Source: Tanytarsus gracilentus
Lineage: Eukaryota > Arthropoda > Insecta > Diptera > Chironomidae
Assembly: GCA_038502055.1 (NCBI GenBank)
Contig: JAXRKN010000012.1
Coordinates: 91,528 to 155,527 of the forward strand
Length of the DNA stretch: 64,000 bases
Direction: 5' to 3'
Shown here: one piece after another, positions 1 through 14,200 of the stretch
Layout of the letters: each line of letters starts with the position of its first letter
How positions within the stretch are numbered: the stretch's first letter is position 1
The notes under the pieces: model-generated
The model's input: the letters and a program-made list of their open reading frames with translations, nothing else
The model's database searches: none
What the model was told of the DNA's origin: nothing
Translations under genes and position numbers: made by a program

Positions 1-3000
1 TTTTGAGGTGCAGCGTCAAAAAATTCTTTCATTTATTATCTCCGAGAATCAACCATCTAGTTTTAAGGCATCAAGTAAGACTGCCACCAACACTACTAAT
101 AATGATATTAGCAAATCATCTCTATATTCTTCTTCTTATGTGTCTAATGTTAGTAACAATAATTTTCATAATACTCAACATGTGCGTGTTCAAAAGTCAA
201 AAACGACCAAACTTTCATCGTCTTCTCGCGATCAAATCAATTATAACAATAAACCAATAAGTTTAACTTTATCATCAAATCTCAAAGATCAATTACCTTT
301 AAAAGACACGGATGAGGAAATTCAATTGATTAGATCACGACAGCCTGAGAGACAAAGTCTCCGCTTGAAACCTATTGAACCGACAACTTATTCACCACCA
401 AAACCATATCGCGCATCAGCCGAGGCCTCGAGAAAATCTGAAATTTTATCATCTACACATAATACAAATGATATTTATGGTGATGAAAATAAGGATGATG
501 ATATTGAAGATTCCGACAGTGTTACAATTCACTCGCGAAGACGTCCCTATGTTAATGATTTTATTTCGAGCACCTTACAAATTCCCACTAGATTCCCCCC
601 ACGTAGTTCGACATTAACAAATGAGATTGTGAATGAAATCATAATGACTCCTCAAACCCCTATTATCGCAAGCATAGACGAAAAAACAACTGAATTTACC
701 ACTCAGAGATCAATTACACAAAACTTCACCTCTCGTGTTCTAATATTCAAAGAAATTTTAAATAAAACGCTTGAATCACAAGTGCATTCAAAGCCAATTG
801 TGTCACCTTACATAAGTTTAGAGACACAACGCCTGACGAATGCCATTCGTACTACAACACCAAGAACTACTAACCTTGAAATTTCTAGAGAATCAACGTC
901 AGTGCCACCCTCCTCAACATATCGAAGTTATTTCCATTCAACTGTAGCGTCGAAGAATATCTCAACCTATTTATTTCCCGAAACTTCTACTACAGGTAAA
1001 AACACGTTAGAAACTGCAAACCCAACAACAACAAAGAATCAATTAATTTTAAATAATATTGAACAATTGACTTCAACAACAGAACGTAGTCGTGGAAGAT
1101 ATCGCCCATACTCATTATCAAATTCAATTAATAAAAATACTACTCCCACCACATATTCACCACGATATCGCTATAATACGCAAAGTAATTTGATGAGTGA
1201 CTCTCACATAACCTCATCAACAAGTGAACAGTCGGCGACAAGAAGAAAAGTCATAAGACTTAAGAGTGGTCTAAGTCCTCCTCACAAGCCCGAAAGTTTA
1301 CCAACCAAACAAATGGATGTAGCCACTTATGCTTCGTCGAGGAGAGCTTTTATTGATAACAATTTTATTCCATCACCAACTCACAATACCGCCGATTTTC
1401 GACCAATAATAACGAAATTAAACGAATTTATCAGTAAACTTTCTCATTCTGCTGATCTCTTAAGTGCCACTCCACCCTTATCCCAAGACATTTCCGCTTA
1501 TAGTGATCTAACTAACGATAAAGCAGAATTCCTCTTTGCATCTGCAGATGAACTTACTGAAAAGCCATCAATCTATTACACTAGATATAATTTTAACAAT
1601 AGTAATAAAAATAATATTAATGAAAGTAATAATAAAAATACTTTAAGAAATTTCACTAAATCGTACGAAACGTCAACAAAAAAATTCAGAGCTACCGTTG
1701 AAATGCCTGAAATGAAAGTACCATTTGAAAATGTTGAAAATGAATCATCATCAAGTTATGATGAGGAAGAGAATGATGAATTGCATTATGATGGTGACAT
1801 TGATGCGCCTTTACCATCAACTTACAGCACAATAAGTGAAACGCCAACTACCGTGACACAATACGAGACAACGACGTTAGGCTCGACAGAATTTAATTTA
1901 GAATCAAGTACATCGACAACCGCTAATCCCAAAAGTTTGATCCCGCCGCGCGCCACTCGTGTTAATAATCAGTTAAAATCATCCATAATAGCTTCCGGAC
2001 TGCCTCGCAGAAATTCAAATAGTGCCAGCATAAAATGTAATGATGCCTCCGCCAATGCCAAGTGCAACGAAATTCCTTCGAGGTATAAAGAAATACTCTT
2101 CTATTAAATCCACAAAAAAATGCAGCAAAATAAACTTAGAATAATTAATTTTTATGCTTCCAATTGTCAAATAAGCGTCGTTTTTTATGTATATATAAAT
2201 ATTATATAAAGAACTTTAGTTTAATTCTTAATGATCACAATTTCTTTTATATTTCTCTATCAATGTTAGCAATTTGCACTATGAAACAATAACTGCACTT
2301 TTAAAAACCCCTTACTCTTATTCATCGCACTAATCTCTGTCTTTCTTTCTTATGGCACAATATTCATGTCGGCAACGATTGACAATTATATTCATATGTT
2401 ATACTTGACGCACGTAATTATTTTATTTTAATATTACACTGCTTGTGTGATGCGCGGCTGGAACACAATCCTTTAGCTCATTATTGTTTCTAGTTTAATT
2501 CCTCTTTTTCCAAAATCCAAATATGTCCCTTTAAAAAATTAATATAATATTGATCCTTTAAGTTTTTCCCGCCTAAGAAACTCAATAAATATATATCATA
2601 TTCATAATTCATTATACATATAAAGCTTCAATCTATATACTAACCATTGTCTAACTAAAAGAAACTGAAAATTTCAAATATTTAATTGTAAATATGAAAA
2701 TCTTTTTTCTCTCCTAACCTCCAAAATTTTATAAAATATTTAAGAACGCCAACTAGAAACAGGGACAGAGGAACTTCATCTACATATACCGGTGATACTC
2801 CATCGACCGTTTCTGGAGTTCGTGGAACCTCACCTCCTCCGTATGTTTTATAATTTCCTTTCATAGATATTATTTTTAGTTTCCAAAAAGAATGTGTGAA
2901 TAAAGTTGTACATTTACAGACGCCAAAGGCCAACATTGAAACCATCACAGTCTGTTGTAAAGGATGCACAACCGTTTGCCGACATTTACCGATTCCCACC

Positions 3001-5123
3001 AACACGTCCCGAACCTTTATATCCACAGCCAACTCCCGATAAAACTGCAGCAAAATGTCGCAAGGATGTTTGTCAGCTTCCTGACTGCAGCTGTGGAGGA
3101 AAAGATATTCCAGGTTTGAAATCAATTAATTTTAGTTAATTTATTTGAGAAAAAGCTATGATAAATGTAGTGAATGGTAAATAATGCATTAAAATTATAA
3201 AGGTAAGTTGTCATTAGAAACAACGCCACAATTGGTTCTCATAACCTTCGAGGACTCGGTTAATGATGTGCACAATAAGGTCTTTGAAATGATTTTTAAC
3301 TCATCACGTAAAAATGCAAATGGATGCGAAATTAGAGCGACATTTTTTATTTCGCATGAGTGGACCGATTATAGCTTAGTTCAAAATCTTTATGCTGATG
3401 GACATGAAATTGCTTCTCACACCATTTCGTAAGTGCGCTATTTTAAATTCAGTCAAAGTAGTGCTTCCTTCTCTTTCATCATCATCACCATCACATTAAA
3501 ACATCAGCATTCCGTCAGAGCTCGTCGCTTCTTTTCTCTTTAAACTCTTTTATTTTTCGTTAAAGCTATTTAATTTATCGTTAACGCTGGTAACAACATT
3601 TTTTGCTAATTTTCTTCTTTTTCTTTCTCTCTATTACTCCATTTTATTCATCGCTAAAACATTGTATTCATTGTATTCATGATCGCTTCTCTCATCAAAA
3701 ATTGCCATCTAAAAAATTCCATTCAAAACGAAACAAAATTCTTGCAATAAATCGTAAAACATCTTAAAGGAGATGTACCGGTTGAAGAAGTACCACAGAT
3801 TGTTCTCTTGACCTTTGATGACTCGGTTAATGATTTAAATAAACAACTTTATTCCGATTTGTTTGAGCGTGGACGCATAAATCCCAATGGATGCCCGATT
3901 TCGGCAACTTTCTATGTGTCACATGAATGGACAGACTATAGTCAAGTTCAAAATTTATACTCCGATGGTCATGAAATGGCTTCGCACACTGTTTCGTAAG
4001 TATTTTTTTTATGCTCTCAGAATTTTATATACCAAGCCTGCACAGATACACAATTGAGCACAGAGCACAGGTTTGATTCAAAAATCACCTAAAATTTCAA
4101 AATGCAATCATTTCACAATAACTCATTCATTTAACATACTATAGCACTTCCATTACAAGACACCATATTACACAAAAAAAATTTAAACGAATCAGCAATG
4201 CATACTAATTACTTATTTTGTGTTTTCACATTCAATAAACAAATAGTCATAGTTTTGGAGAGCAGTTTTCTTTAAAGAAGTGGGCACGTGAGATTGCAGG
4301 TCAACGTGAAATTCTTGCAGCATATGGAGGTGTGAAACAAGAGGATATTCGTGGCATGAGAGCTCCATTCCTATCGATTGGTGGCAATAAAATGTTCAAA
4401 ATGCTGCACGACTTCAACTTTACTTATGATTCATCGATGCCAGTCTACGAAAATCGACCGCCAAGTTGGCCATATACACTCGATTACAAGATCTTCCACG
4501 ACTGTATGATTCCTCCTTGCCCAACTAAATCATATCCAGGTGTGTGGGAAGTTCCAATGGTGATGTGGCAAGATTTGAATGGTGGACGATGTTCAATGGG
4601 TGATGCTTGTTCAAATCCAGCTGAGTCTGAGAATGTTCAAAAAATGATCATGAAAAATTTCGAACGCCATTATACAACAAATCGAGCACCATTTGGTCTT
4701 TTTTATCACGCTGCGTGGTTCACACAACCACACCATAAAGAAGGTTTTATTAAGTTTCTCGACGCAATCAATAGCATGAAGGATGTTTATATCGTTACAA
4801 ATTGGCAAGCACTACAATGGATTCGAGATCCGACGCCATTGTCAAGAATGAACTCATTCCAGCCATTCCAATGCAATTATCAGGTGTGTATATGACATTA
4901 CCAGTTTTATTTATTTTAATTATTATTTTTCTCGCGCAATAATAAACTCTAGGATCGTCCAAAGCGATGCAATAATTCAAAGGTGTGTAATCTTTGGCAT
5001 AAGTCCGGCGTGAGATACATGAGAACGTGCCAACCATGTCCCGAGATTTATCCATGGACAGGAAAAACTGGAATTAGATCTTCAAGAATCGACAATGACC
5101 TCGAAGTTGTTGAGAGTACCTAA
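1..5123 (+). CDS. Cda5: Chitin deacetylase 5 (Cda5), 5'-truncated by the window edge
   Basis: Secreted carbohydrate esterase family 4 enzyme expected to remove acetyl groups from chitin in extracellular matrix. Exons by splice sites and continuous phase: <1-2082, 2763-2840, 2920-3113, one of two alternatives (3203-3428 or 3770-3995), 4247-4883, 4953-5123 (TAA). The visible product is about 1128 residues. The first ~720 are Ser/Thr/Pro-rich and low complexity, as expected of the long linker in insect Cda5. A Cys-rich lead-in (CRKDVCQLPDCSCGG) precedes the NodB-type deacetylase domain: motif TFDDS, motif HTVSH spanning the exon junction, RAPF, DSSMP, and LFYHAAWF. The C-terminus is Cys-rich and ends a few residues after KTGIRSSRIDN, a conserved fly Cda5 tail. 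The N-terminal signal peptide and chitin-binding domain that the family carries would lie upstream of the window. Family identity is from recalled similarity to Drosophila Cda5. Confidence 0.93.
3203..3428 (+). CDS. Cda5: Cda5 alternative exon 4a (TFED version)
   Basis: This 226-bp exon enters in phase 1 and leaves in phase 2, bounded by AAAG acceptor and TTTC/GTAAGT donor. It encodes the first part of the deacetylase domain, with HEWTDYS, QNLYADGHE and SHTIS. It aligns over its whole length with the exon at 3770-3995. Because 226 is not a multiple of 3, a transcript with both exons would shift frame, so the two should be mutually exclusive. The motif that is normally TFDDS reads TFEDS here: the first Asp, the usual catalytic base position of this family, is Glu. 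Insect Cda genes are known to use alternative exons in this domain; use of this copy here is inferred. Confidence 0.85.
3770..3995 (+). CDS. Cda5: Cda5 alternative exon 4b (canonical TFDD version)
   Basis: Same length (226 bp) and same phases as the exon at 3203-3428. It begins after CTTAAAG and ends TTTC/GTAAGT. It keeps the canonical TFDDS motif, then NPNGCPISATFYVSHEWTDYS and SHTVS; the second metal-binding His comes from the next exon (SHSFGEQ). This copy matches the usual fly Cda5 domain most closely and is probably the catalytically standard isoform. Confidence 0.88.
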
Positions 5124-8100
5124 ATTGAGGATTCAGATCAATAGTTTCATCTTAATTACCCTAATTATTTCTAATTATTCTAATTATCTTAATTATTTTA
5201 AACTATTTCTAATTATTTTTGATAATTAGATAATTAGTCGAGGTTTTCGCTTTATCGATAATTATCATAATCATCGATATTTTTATCGACTTTGATGAAC
5301 AATTTAAATTTTAAATTTTCACTTTTGTTTACTATTGACACATTTTGCTTCAAAGAAAAAGATGCGAAAAGTCAAAGCCCCACTTAGAAATTCAAAATTT
5401 CATTGTCGATTACGTTAACCTCGACTAGTTATCAAAAATAATTAGAAATAATTAAAATAATTAGATATACTTAGAAATAATAAGAAATAAAAGTTTCATG
5501 ACAATTTATGTATTTATTACTGATAAATATGCTTAGCATATGCACACCCTTACATACTCTCCATTTTTTATTTCGTTCACAATAATTTGAATCGATTTAT
5601 AATAGGTATTTTTAAATTTTATTCTCTTTTCATAATTAATTCATATGTGTCTTAGTTAGAGAAATTATACCTTAAATATTATTTTCTTCGTTCACATTAA
5701 TGTTTAAAATTCAATTTTTTTTGCAATGAGATTAAATTGCACCTCTCTTTTTCATGTGTTTTAAACTCTCCATCATACTCTCTCCTTTTAAACGCCTTCT
5801 TTAGAGTTAAATGCCATGAGTGCATAAGTGATTTTTTGAATGAATGAGCATGCTTAAAATTTTAAGGCTGTTAATTTCTAATTTAATATAATATATGTAT
5901 CATGTAATTACTTATTAGTAAGATTAGTAAGTTAGAGGACTTTAAGTGAGGAAATTTATGTTGCACTCATGTGCATGCTCCGTGAAAAGCCCCGTAACAT
6001 ATAATCGCAAAATGTGTGTTTGGCGGCTTGTAAATATATTTTTAAAAGAGTAAAATTTAAACGAGACTAAAGATACAACAGAAAAATCTCGAGGCTCTAT
6101 TGTTTGCGCCTTATGAAAAAGACTTCAATGAACGCTTAAGAGAGGAACTCGAGAATAATCAGCATGTGAATAAAAATTGCTGACAAATTTAAATACGAAC
6201 TAAATTTTTTTCTTTGTATTAAAATGCCATATCAATGAAGACGTGCACAAAGTTTACTTTTCTTTTAATTTTTTTGGGAAGATCAAAGAATATTTAAGAT
6301 TGTCAATTTTATTTACACTATCTATAAATTCACTTTGTATATAGCATCAAAATTCCGATATTACTTTTAAATTTTTAAGATACATACTGCCACATACCAT
6401 ATTGACATTTCATTAGGATAATTTAATATGTATATATATATATATGAAATTTTTTGTGATTTTCATGACGTATACAGAGTAAATTCAAAATAACAGACAA
6501 TATAAAGTAGGTAAAAAAATTTCAAAAAATTTTAAAACGAGAAAAAAAAAATAAATATAAACAATTTTAAATTAAACCAAATTAATTTTTCTTTTCGAAT
6601 TTTCAGTTACCAGTCAAAAGATCTTCATTAAGTTAAATGGCAGTCATGATGCTTGTTGATGGTTTTTTGTAGTCTGTTATTACTTTTCCCATTTTACTTG
6701 TTATATCTGCAATTTCACTTTTACTTTTTTACTCACAAATCGTTTAATTGGCTCTTTGCCAGACCGGACTTTAGATGATTAACCTGAATGTTTTTCAATT
6801 GATATTAGAAATGTCGCAAAGCGAAATTTTCTATTTTTCTCCTGCCATGCAAAACTGATCGACTTGATTTAAAACAGCTAAACTCATTGATGAAAAGTGG
6901 TCGTTAAATCTGGATCCCTTTGAGGAAGTCAACTATTTAAAAGCTGTGCTAAGAAAAAATACCCCCAAACCATAAGTTGCGTCACCTAACATCAGATTTC
7001 ATTAATTCATTAAATTTTGTCAATTAAAAAAGACTTTTCACCTTAAAAAACAAGAATTTTCGTAACAGGAAATTTATTTTTTCAAATATCGTTTACAATC
7101 TGCGAATTGATTAAAAATTAAAAGTTTTATAAATTTATGAATTTTATTTTCTCATTTTTTTTTTCAAATCTCGGTTACAATCTGCGTATTGACGTTTTAA
7201 ATATCTTTAAGTTTATAATTTATAATTAACCAATGAGTAGTTCGATGACAATCGAGACTTAGTCTTAACTTGTTTCCAACCACCATTTTTAGTTTCGATT
7301 GAAATGCAACGAACTGCTATTAAAATCATCAACAAGTATACCAAAAAAAACCGTTTTGATGTTCATAAAATAATAATTTTCTGTATCGTTGGATTCTCAA
7401 TATTTAAATAGTTTTTATTTTTATTACTATCATGAATTAACTAACTTTAACATTGCACATTAAAACCCCGATAATGAATGAATATAATATTTTTTAAGGT
7501 TGATTTGCAAAGAGTAAGAGACAAAAGCTTTTTTGGGGATGAAATTGTGGAATGTTTGAAAAAAGAGATAGGAAAGTAAAGTTCAACAAAATAAGTTAAT
7601 GTAAAATTCATTTTTAAAGAATCACAAAATGAGTTTGCAGAATAAAATTTAGAATAAATTGTCTTTAAAAAAGAAATTAAAATATCGTGCGGGAGGAAAC
7701 AAATTTTAACAGAAAATATGAATTGCTAACATAAATTCTATTTAATCATATTTGATGCTTTAAATAATATTATAAATCGACAGTATTAAGTATTCAATGG
7801 TCCAAGACCATAGACGCCTGGGATCCTCGGATTTCCCTTAATAGTAATATTAATCTTAAATGATATATTTAAAAAACTTTGATTAAAGATTAATATTGCA
7901 GTCATATATCGATATTTTGATTATCGACATTTTATTACTATTAAAAAAAGTGAAAATTAGAAAATGTAGAATTGTTTCAGAATCATTCTTTCTTTCTCTC
8001 GAATCATGTTCACTATTTATATTTATTATTTTGTAATATGTATGTGAGTCTTGTTATTTCTCTAAAATGGTAGATCAGCCTTTGAAAAATTATAATTTTC

Positions 8101-8255
8101 TTCAAATATTAGAGATTATTTGGAAAAAAAATAAATGCAAAAATCTTTCTTTTGAAGCTCTTTAAAAGAGACAACAAAGTGTTTATATATAGTATATAGT
8201 TGCGAGTAAAAGGGAAATGTTTTTTTTTAAATTTTCAAGGAATCATTGCTGCTAG
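5124..8255. other. Convergent intergenic region between Cda5 and ovo
   Basis: Cda5 ends on the plus strand at 5123 and ovo ends on the minus strand at 8256, so the 3' ends face each other. The region holds a fold-back repeat (about 5150-5490), an (AT)n run near 6430-6445, and a 30-bp imperfect direct repeat (TTTTCAAAT.TCG.TTACAATCTGCG) near 7079-7110 and 7163-7190. Several AATAAA-like signals occur on both strands. I see no convincing coding exon. Confidence 0.6.
5150..5490 (-). repeat. Fold-back repeat family B, degenerate copy
   Basis: The left arm is made of CTAATTATT-type units (5150-5235) and the right arm of the reverse complement AATAATTAG units (5430-5475). The core is the reverse complement of the core seen at 21745-21895: it carries the remnants CACTTTTGTTTACTATTGACA, GATGCGAAAAGT and a GTTAACC segment. 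It starts about 30 bp after the Cda5 stop codon, so it probably lies in the Cda5 3' UTR or just past it. Confidence 0.7.
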
Positions 8256-11200
8256 TTAGTTCTGAACGGGCATTGGAAATTGTCCGAGGAGGTTATTAGC
8301 GAATTGTGAGTTGGTAAATTTAAAGTGACGCTTGTCGTAGAACTTCAAGAGTGCCGGTGAATAAGGGTGATTTTCTTTGAGATGCAAGTAATGCACTTCT
8401 GGTTCATTCGTTGTGTGTCCACATTCCTCACAAACATACATCTAAAGAAAATAATTTTAAAGTTAACCTTTGCACTGTATTTGATATTTTGAAAATTTAC
8501 CTTCGTACGACGTTCTTTATAAGCATAGCTGTGCTGAACGCCATGAACTTTTAGGCAGTGTGATTCGAGAGAACACCGTTGCGTAAATGATTTCTCGCAT
8601 AGATTACACTTGTAGGGACGAACTCCGGTGTGTGTTCTTGTGTGTCGCTTCAAATCGAACGTATCGTTGAATCCTTTTCCGCAAAAGGTACACAAGTAAC
8701 GCTTGATATCCGAGTGACATTTCATGTGACGGTTAAGAAGCCGTTGTAAGGTGAAATGTTTTGAGCATATACGACAAACGAATTTTCCATCGGAATCGAC
8801 TTCGGCAATTGTGGGTGAAGTTGCTTGCTTTTTCACCGGTACATGCTCTTCTTCTCTAATACGACCGGGAACATTCTCAATAGCTAGAGGATTTTTAATA
8901 CCATGTCCACCATTAACAAATTCCAATTGCACTTCAGACGGCAAACCCAACTGTAATAGAAAAAAAAGTTAAATATGCAATCAAAGTAGTTGATATTATT
9001 AATTTTAAAAACTCAAAAACAGCAAACATCATTTAAAAATTACATTTTTAATTCTATATATAACATCATATTTTTGAGTTTTTGCAGCAAGTTGAAATTA
9101 AAAATCAAATTTGATATTTTATGTTGACGAGAAACTTATAACGGAAATATAAATTTTAAGAAAAAAAAGTTTAGAAATGTTTATTTAGGATTAAAGCTGT
9201 TGCTGAAAAGCTTAAATTGATAAAAAAGTTTAAAAGCTTAGTTTAAAATAGAGAGAGAGAGAGAGAGAGAAATAGAGCTTTTGTACAGAAGAAACTATAG
9301 CAAAAGACAGTGAAAGTATTCACTTTTCAAATTTGAAGATCAATTAAATCTTGCTTACCCGCTGCTGGAGGACATTTTTTGATTCCAGAATGATTGGAGA
9401 CTCGGGCAGAGAAGCCGTAAGTAAAGTATTTAATTTTGAAACAGATGACGTGGACGACGAGTTAGATACGCGACGAATGCTATTTTGAGATTTACTTACA
9501 TTTTGGATCGTTGCCAAAGCCCCGGGCGGAGATGGAGTGGATGATTGGTGTTGATTGTCACCCATTCCCTCATGATGAGTATGCTGCGGTGAGTGAACAG
9601 AGTCATAGTGTGATGTACTTGGTGATGGAAGCGACAAATTGCTACTGTGTGAATCCATATCGAAACAATTATTCTGGACGTGATGATGTTGAAGCAACGT
9701 ATTATGCATGATTCCATTGTTATTATTAATGTTATTGTTGTTGTTATGTTCTCGCATAGTTGTCAGTGTGGTCGTTTGATATGGTGGTGGGTTCTCATAG
9801 TTGGTCGCCGATGACGGTGGCGATGATTTGTAAAATAGTTGCCGGTCATTTTGAAAGACACCTCCATTCGTATTTCCACGTCCACCGATTAAATGATCTT
9901 GAAAGGAATCCAAAGTAATGTTATTATTGTGATGATGATGATGATGGTGATGTGAGTCTATGTTTGAGTCAGGCGTGAGCGATGAAGTCGATGATAATTC
10001 AAGTTCATTGCACTGATCATCGTCATTTGGTAATCTCTGAAGAAACTGCGACAGGTCTACGGCATCAGTTAAGCTCTCGAGTAATGCATGCTCATTCGGT
10101 GACGAAAATGTCAATGTTGCAGTCAATTGCAATGGATCAACTGCATTCGATAAATCGACCATCATTGAGTCACTGTAAGCATCACTGTAGTTCTGCAGTA
10201 AATTTCCATTCAAAGACAACGTATCAATTTTTCCATCGTAGTCCAAGTCAATTTCATCTTTAAGCACCATGCCGTTCTGCAGATAGGCATTTTGAAGTAC
10301 AGAATATTGTTTAGTGCCTGCATCTTGGGGACTGTTGGGATAACCATTGATGTTTGTCAGCTCACCATTTGCATCACACTCCATTTGCGCGAGTGTAGAG
10401 TTTAGTAAATAGTTATTAAATGCGTTCCCATTCATGCCGTTTTGAGCATTATATCCGTTTGCACCGCTCTTAAGACTCTCATAGAATGGGGGTAATGAGC
10501 CGGTTGGCGGGCTGTTTGGACCATAGTTTGATCTATTGTTGTCGCGTCCATTTCCACCTGCTCCTCCACTTGTCGATCCACTGCTACTTCCACATCCACC
10601 CGATGAGAAGTTAATGGAAGTACCGGATGAGCCGTTCGAGGATGATGTTCCATTCGAACCATTCGCTTGACCACCGTTATTCGATGAAGACGATCTACCG
10701 TGACCGGCAGCCGCATAAATAATTCCAGCTAGGCGTCTTATCATTGGACTTGGACTTCCCGGTGGCAGTTTTCGTATTTGTTGAAGTAGAGCTCTATGTA
10801 TAATTGCACGTTTAGCTTCCCTGATACGACGATCACGCTCTTCGATTGTATCAAATGTTTTAATTTTTTTATCTTCTTCATCTTCATTGCCAATTTGATT
10901 TTCATCTTTATTGAAACCCTTGATCGGCGATGCCAAATCGCGTTTTTTTGGTACGTGATAATCGATCGGATGTTCCTGTTCAGGAGGCATAGGAATTGAA
11001 TGATGAAGATTGTGAAATTGGTGATAATTATTCGGCTTTTGTTGTTCTGATTGAACATTTTGCAATAGGATTGGATGCGTAGTTATCACGTTGGACGAAA
11101 GAGTTGGTGTCTCATTTCTCGGTTCATGTTGTTGAACAATAGTTGGAGATGGGGATGAGCAGTTAACACTGAGGGCAGGAGATACAGAGTTTGAAGGGAC

Positions 11201-14200
11201 ACGCTGAATGACAGAACAACGTACAACTGCTGGCTGCTCAAGATCTTCTGATTTTTTGTGACTCAAATTAATGAGATTTGATTCGGGAAGAATTTTCACC
11301 GGTTCTCTTATTACGACACCTTGATTATTGGTCTTTGTCATCTCACCGATCGGAGGTGTCGGTGGATATTCTTTACGCTGTGCTTGTGTCAAAACAAATC
11401 GTTGTGATCCACTTCCATAGGGAATATCACCCCCCAAAATTGAAGATTTAAATCGACGCTGCTTATCTTCATTTCTCAAAGCAGATGGTTTTCCAAAGCG
11501 CGACGAACACTCGCCAAAAATATCATCACCTATATGTCAATTGAGTAAAAGAAAAAAAATGTTGATTAAAAAAATTTAAGTTTGTTGCAAACACAGCCCT
11601 TCTTGTGTCGCAAAAAAATATCTAAACAGTTAGACGTCGGTTCTTAAATAAATTATCATGAATTTAAACAATTTATATGTTATGCAATTCAAGCTTGAGC
11701 TCGAACTTGAAAATATATAACGCGTACGTATTGAGTTGCATTGCAAGATTGATTGTATTGAGATTGCATTGTAATGCTTAAACGCACACAAACCACACAA
11801 AAATTCAATTGTATTGAGAAAACCTGTTTATTTTCTTTATATTATTTTTTATATATTTTCCTACTCTCTTCGATTATATTTATTCTTTCAGTCCAAGTAG
11901 AAGCACATATGAATGTGTTTGTTATTTTTTCAATGGCGACAGACATTGCCGAACATTCTGAATAAATACAAAGAACAGCATAGCTGTGTAGCTGTACAAA
12001 TAGTATAGTATAAATTATATCGTCGAAAAAAGGTATGCTATAAATCTGTTGCTTTTTTTCGTTCGAGAAAAGCTTCTTTTGAGAGTGTTAAACCAATACA
12101 TATGAATTCGCAATAACTTGAACATGACCTAACGAAAAAAACTTAACGTAACATTAACATTGAAAATTTTATAAAAGCTGAAAAATTACTTTTATTACTC
12201 AATGCGATTTTTTTTCGCGATCTCAAAAAGGAATAAATTAAATAAAGTTAATAATTGAAAAATGAGAGGAGTTTTTAGAAAAAAAACGTCAGATTTTATT
12301 TATTTTCAATTCTGAATCTATTTTAACTGCTGTTTAATGGGTAAAATTACAAATTATTTTAGTTTAAATACCTACTTAATTAACTTTAATTTATTCTAAG
12401 ATTTGAATAATTTTTGCCATCATCTAATATATTAGGAAATTACTATTAAAATTAAATTCAATGTGAAAAATTAAAATCGAAATCCAGTCGGAATCATATC
12501 ATAGTTCTTAGCAAGGACATTTTTATTCAATATATTGATCAAAGCATGAGGGAATAAACGGCTATACATTTTACATTGAAGGCACTAAAAAAGTGAAACG
12601 CAGTTGTTGCTTAGTTAACAGTTAATTTACATGAGATAATGCTAATAATTTTCTAAATTGTGCGAGCACAAATGAACGTAAAAATCAAGAACTTAAAAAT
12701 ACTTAGAAAAAAAATCAATTGAATATTTAAGCGAGTTGGAGAGAATACAAGAATTAACGTTCATGACATTGAAAAATCCTTTACTTCTAACGCTCTGAAT
12801 GGTTCATTAACATCCAAAGCAAACAGGTTCTATTTGTGAATCAATTCTTGAAGGTTACAGAGTTCTTTGACTATATTTTCCTTTTTTGTGCAAATAAAAG
12901 ACTCGAAGAAATCATCAGCAAACTATCATCATGATAAAAACCTGCTAAATTACTCAATTTTGAAGATTTTCATAACAAAATGATTAAGCTATGCCGGTTT
13001 GTAAATTAAGCTGTAGTTCGCATTGAGTAAACATGTTTTAAATTGTTTTCAAATAAAACGATAAAATAACGGCTGTTTTGGGAGGCTAAGGGCATCTATA
13101 TATTTGTGTTTGTTCGAGTGTCGGGAAAGTGCGAATCGATTGCAAAAAATTTGTTAAAAAAGTTTATAAATATTCAATGATTACGAATGAGTCATACGAC
13201 ACTGACGACCCATTTAAGCTTTCAAAAAGACGCTTTATTATAACATATATTTATTGCTAATTTCATTTAAAATATTTCTCACATTGGAATTAGGGGTTGA
13301 CGCTGTAAAACAAAAGAAATTTAGGAAATTTCCAAAATTATGGGGAGATGCGCGTTAATAATAAAATACCAAAGTTAGAAAGCAAAAAAGAGCAAATTTT
13401 TACGAAAGTTGACACTATTGCATTCTTTTGCAAATTTGCAACTTCTTGTCCTTCAATTCACGTTTCCCGTTTATTTCTCCTTCGGATTTTGTGTCTCCTA
13501 AATAATGTCAACTATAGCTATAAAAATTTTTTCGTCCAATCATTTACATTTCGATGTGTCAATTAATTACGCAAATTTGGTCATATTCTCAAGATTCTTG
13601 AACATGAAAAATTGTATATTTCAAGATCTATTCAACGATTCTAACTCTCATAATTATGAACTAGCATACCAGAATACTATTCACGTAATTAAATATTCAT
13701 CACAACAGAGACACTTTTCTGCTTTGTTTCTCTTTACCTCCTCCGTCTCATTTTTGCAAATTCCCTGTCGCACTTAACGGTTCTTTCGCACTTGTCATAG
13801 ACATTTTTTTCTGGAATGAGTTGAGTATTAGTAAATTAGAAAGCAGAGAAACTCAGAACTAGAAATAAAGGCCTACAGTTCATGAAACTCACATGTGTTT
13901 GCCCGATGATAAAGAAGAATAAAGGAAAAACATGAAAATACAATATTGTGAATGCAATTGAACGCATTCCTTAATGACTCTAAAATTGCTTTAGCCGCAA
14001 CCACATTATTTAAAATTTCTCATAAAGATTTCTCAAATGTAATCATAAACGATGAAAACGAGCTTATTTGTCTATTTTCTCAAAAAAGTCCTCATGAATT
14101 GCGTGAAAACAGAGAGAAAAAATATAAAATTAGTACCATAATTTTTTAACTCTTGCCGGCCCGTTTCCGCGAGAGTTCCATACAGACGCGTAATATGTTA

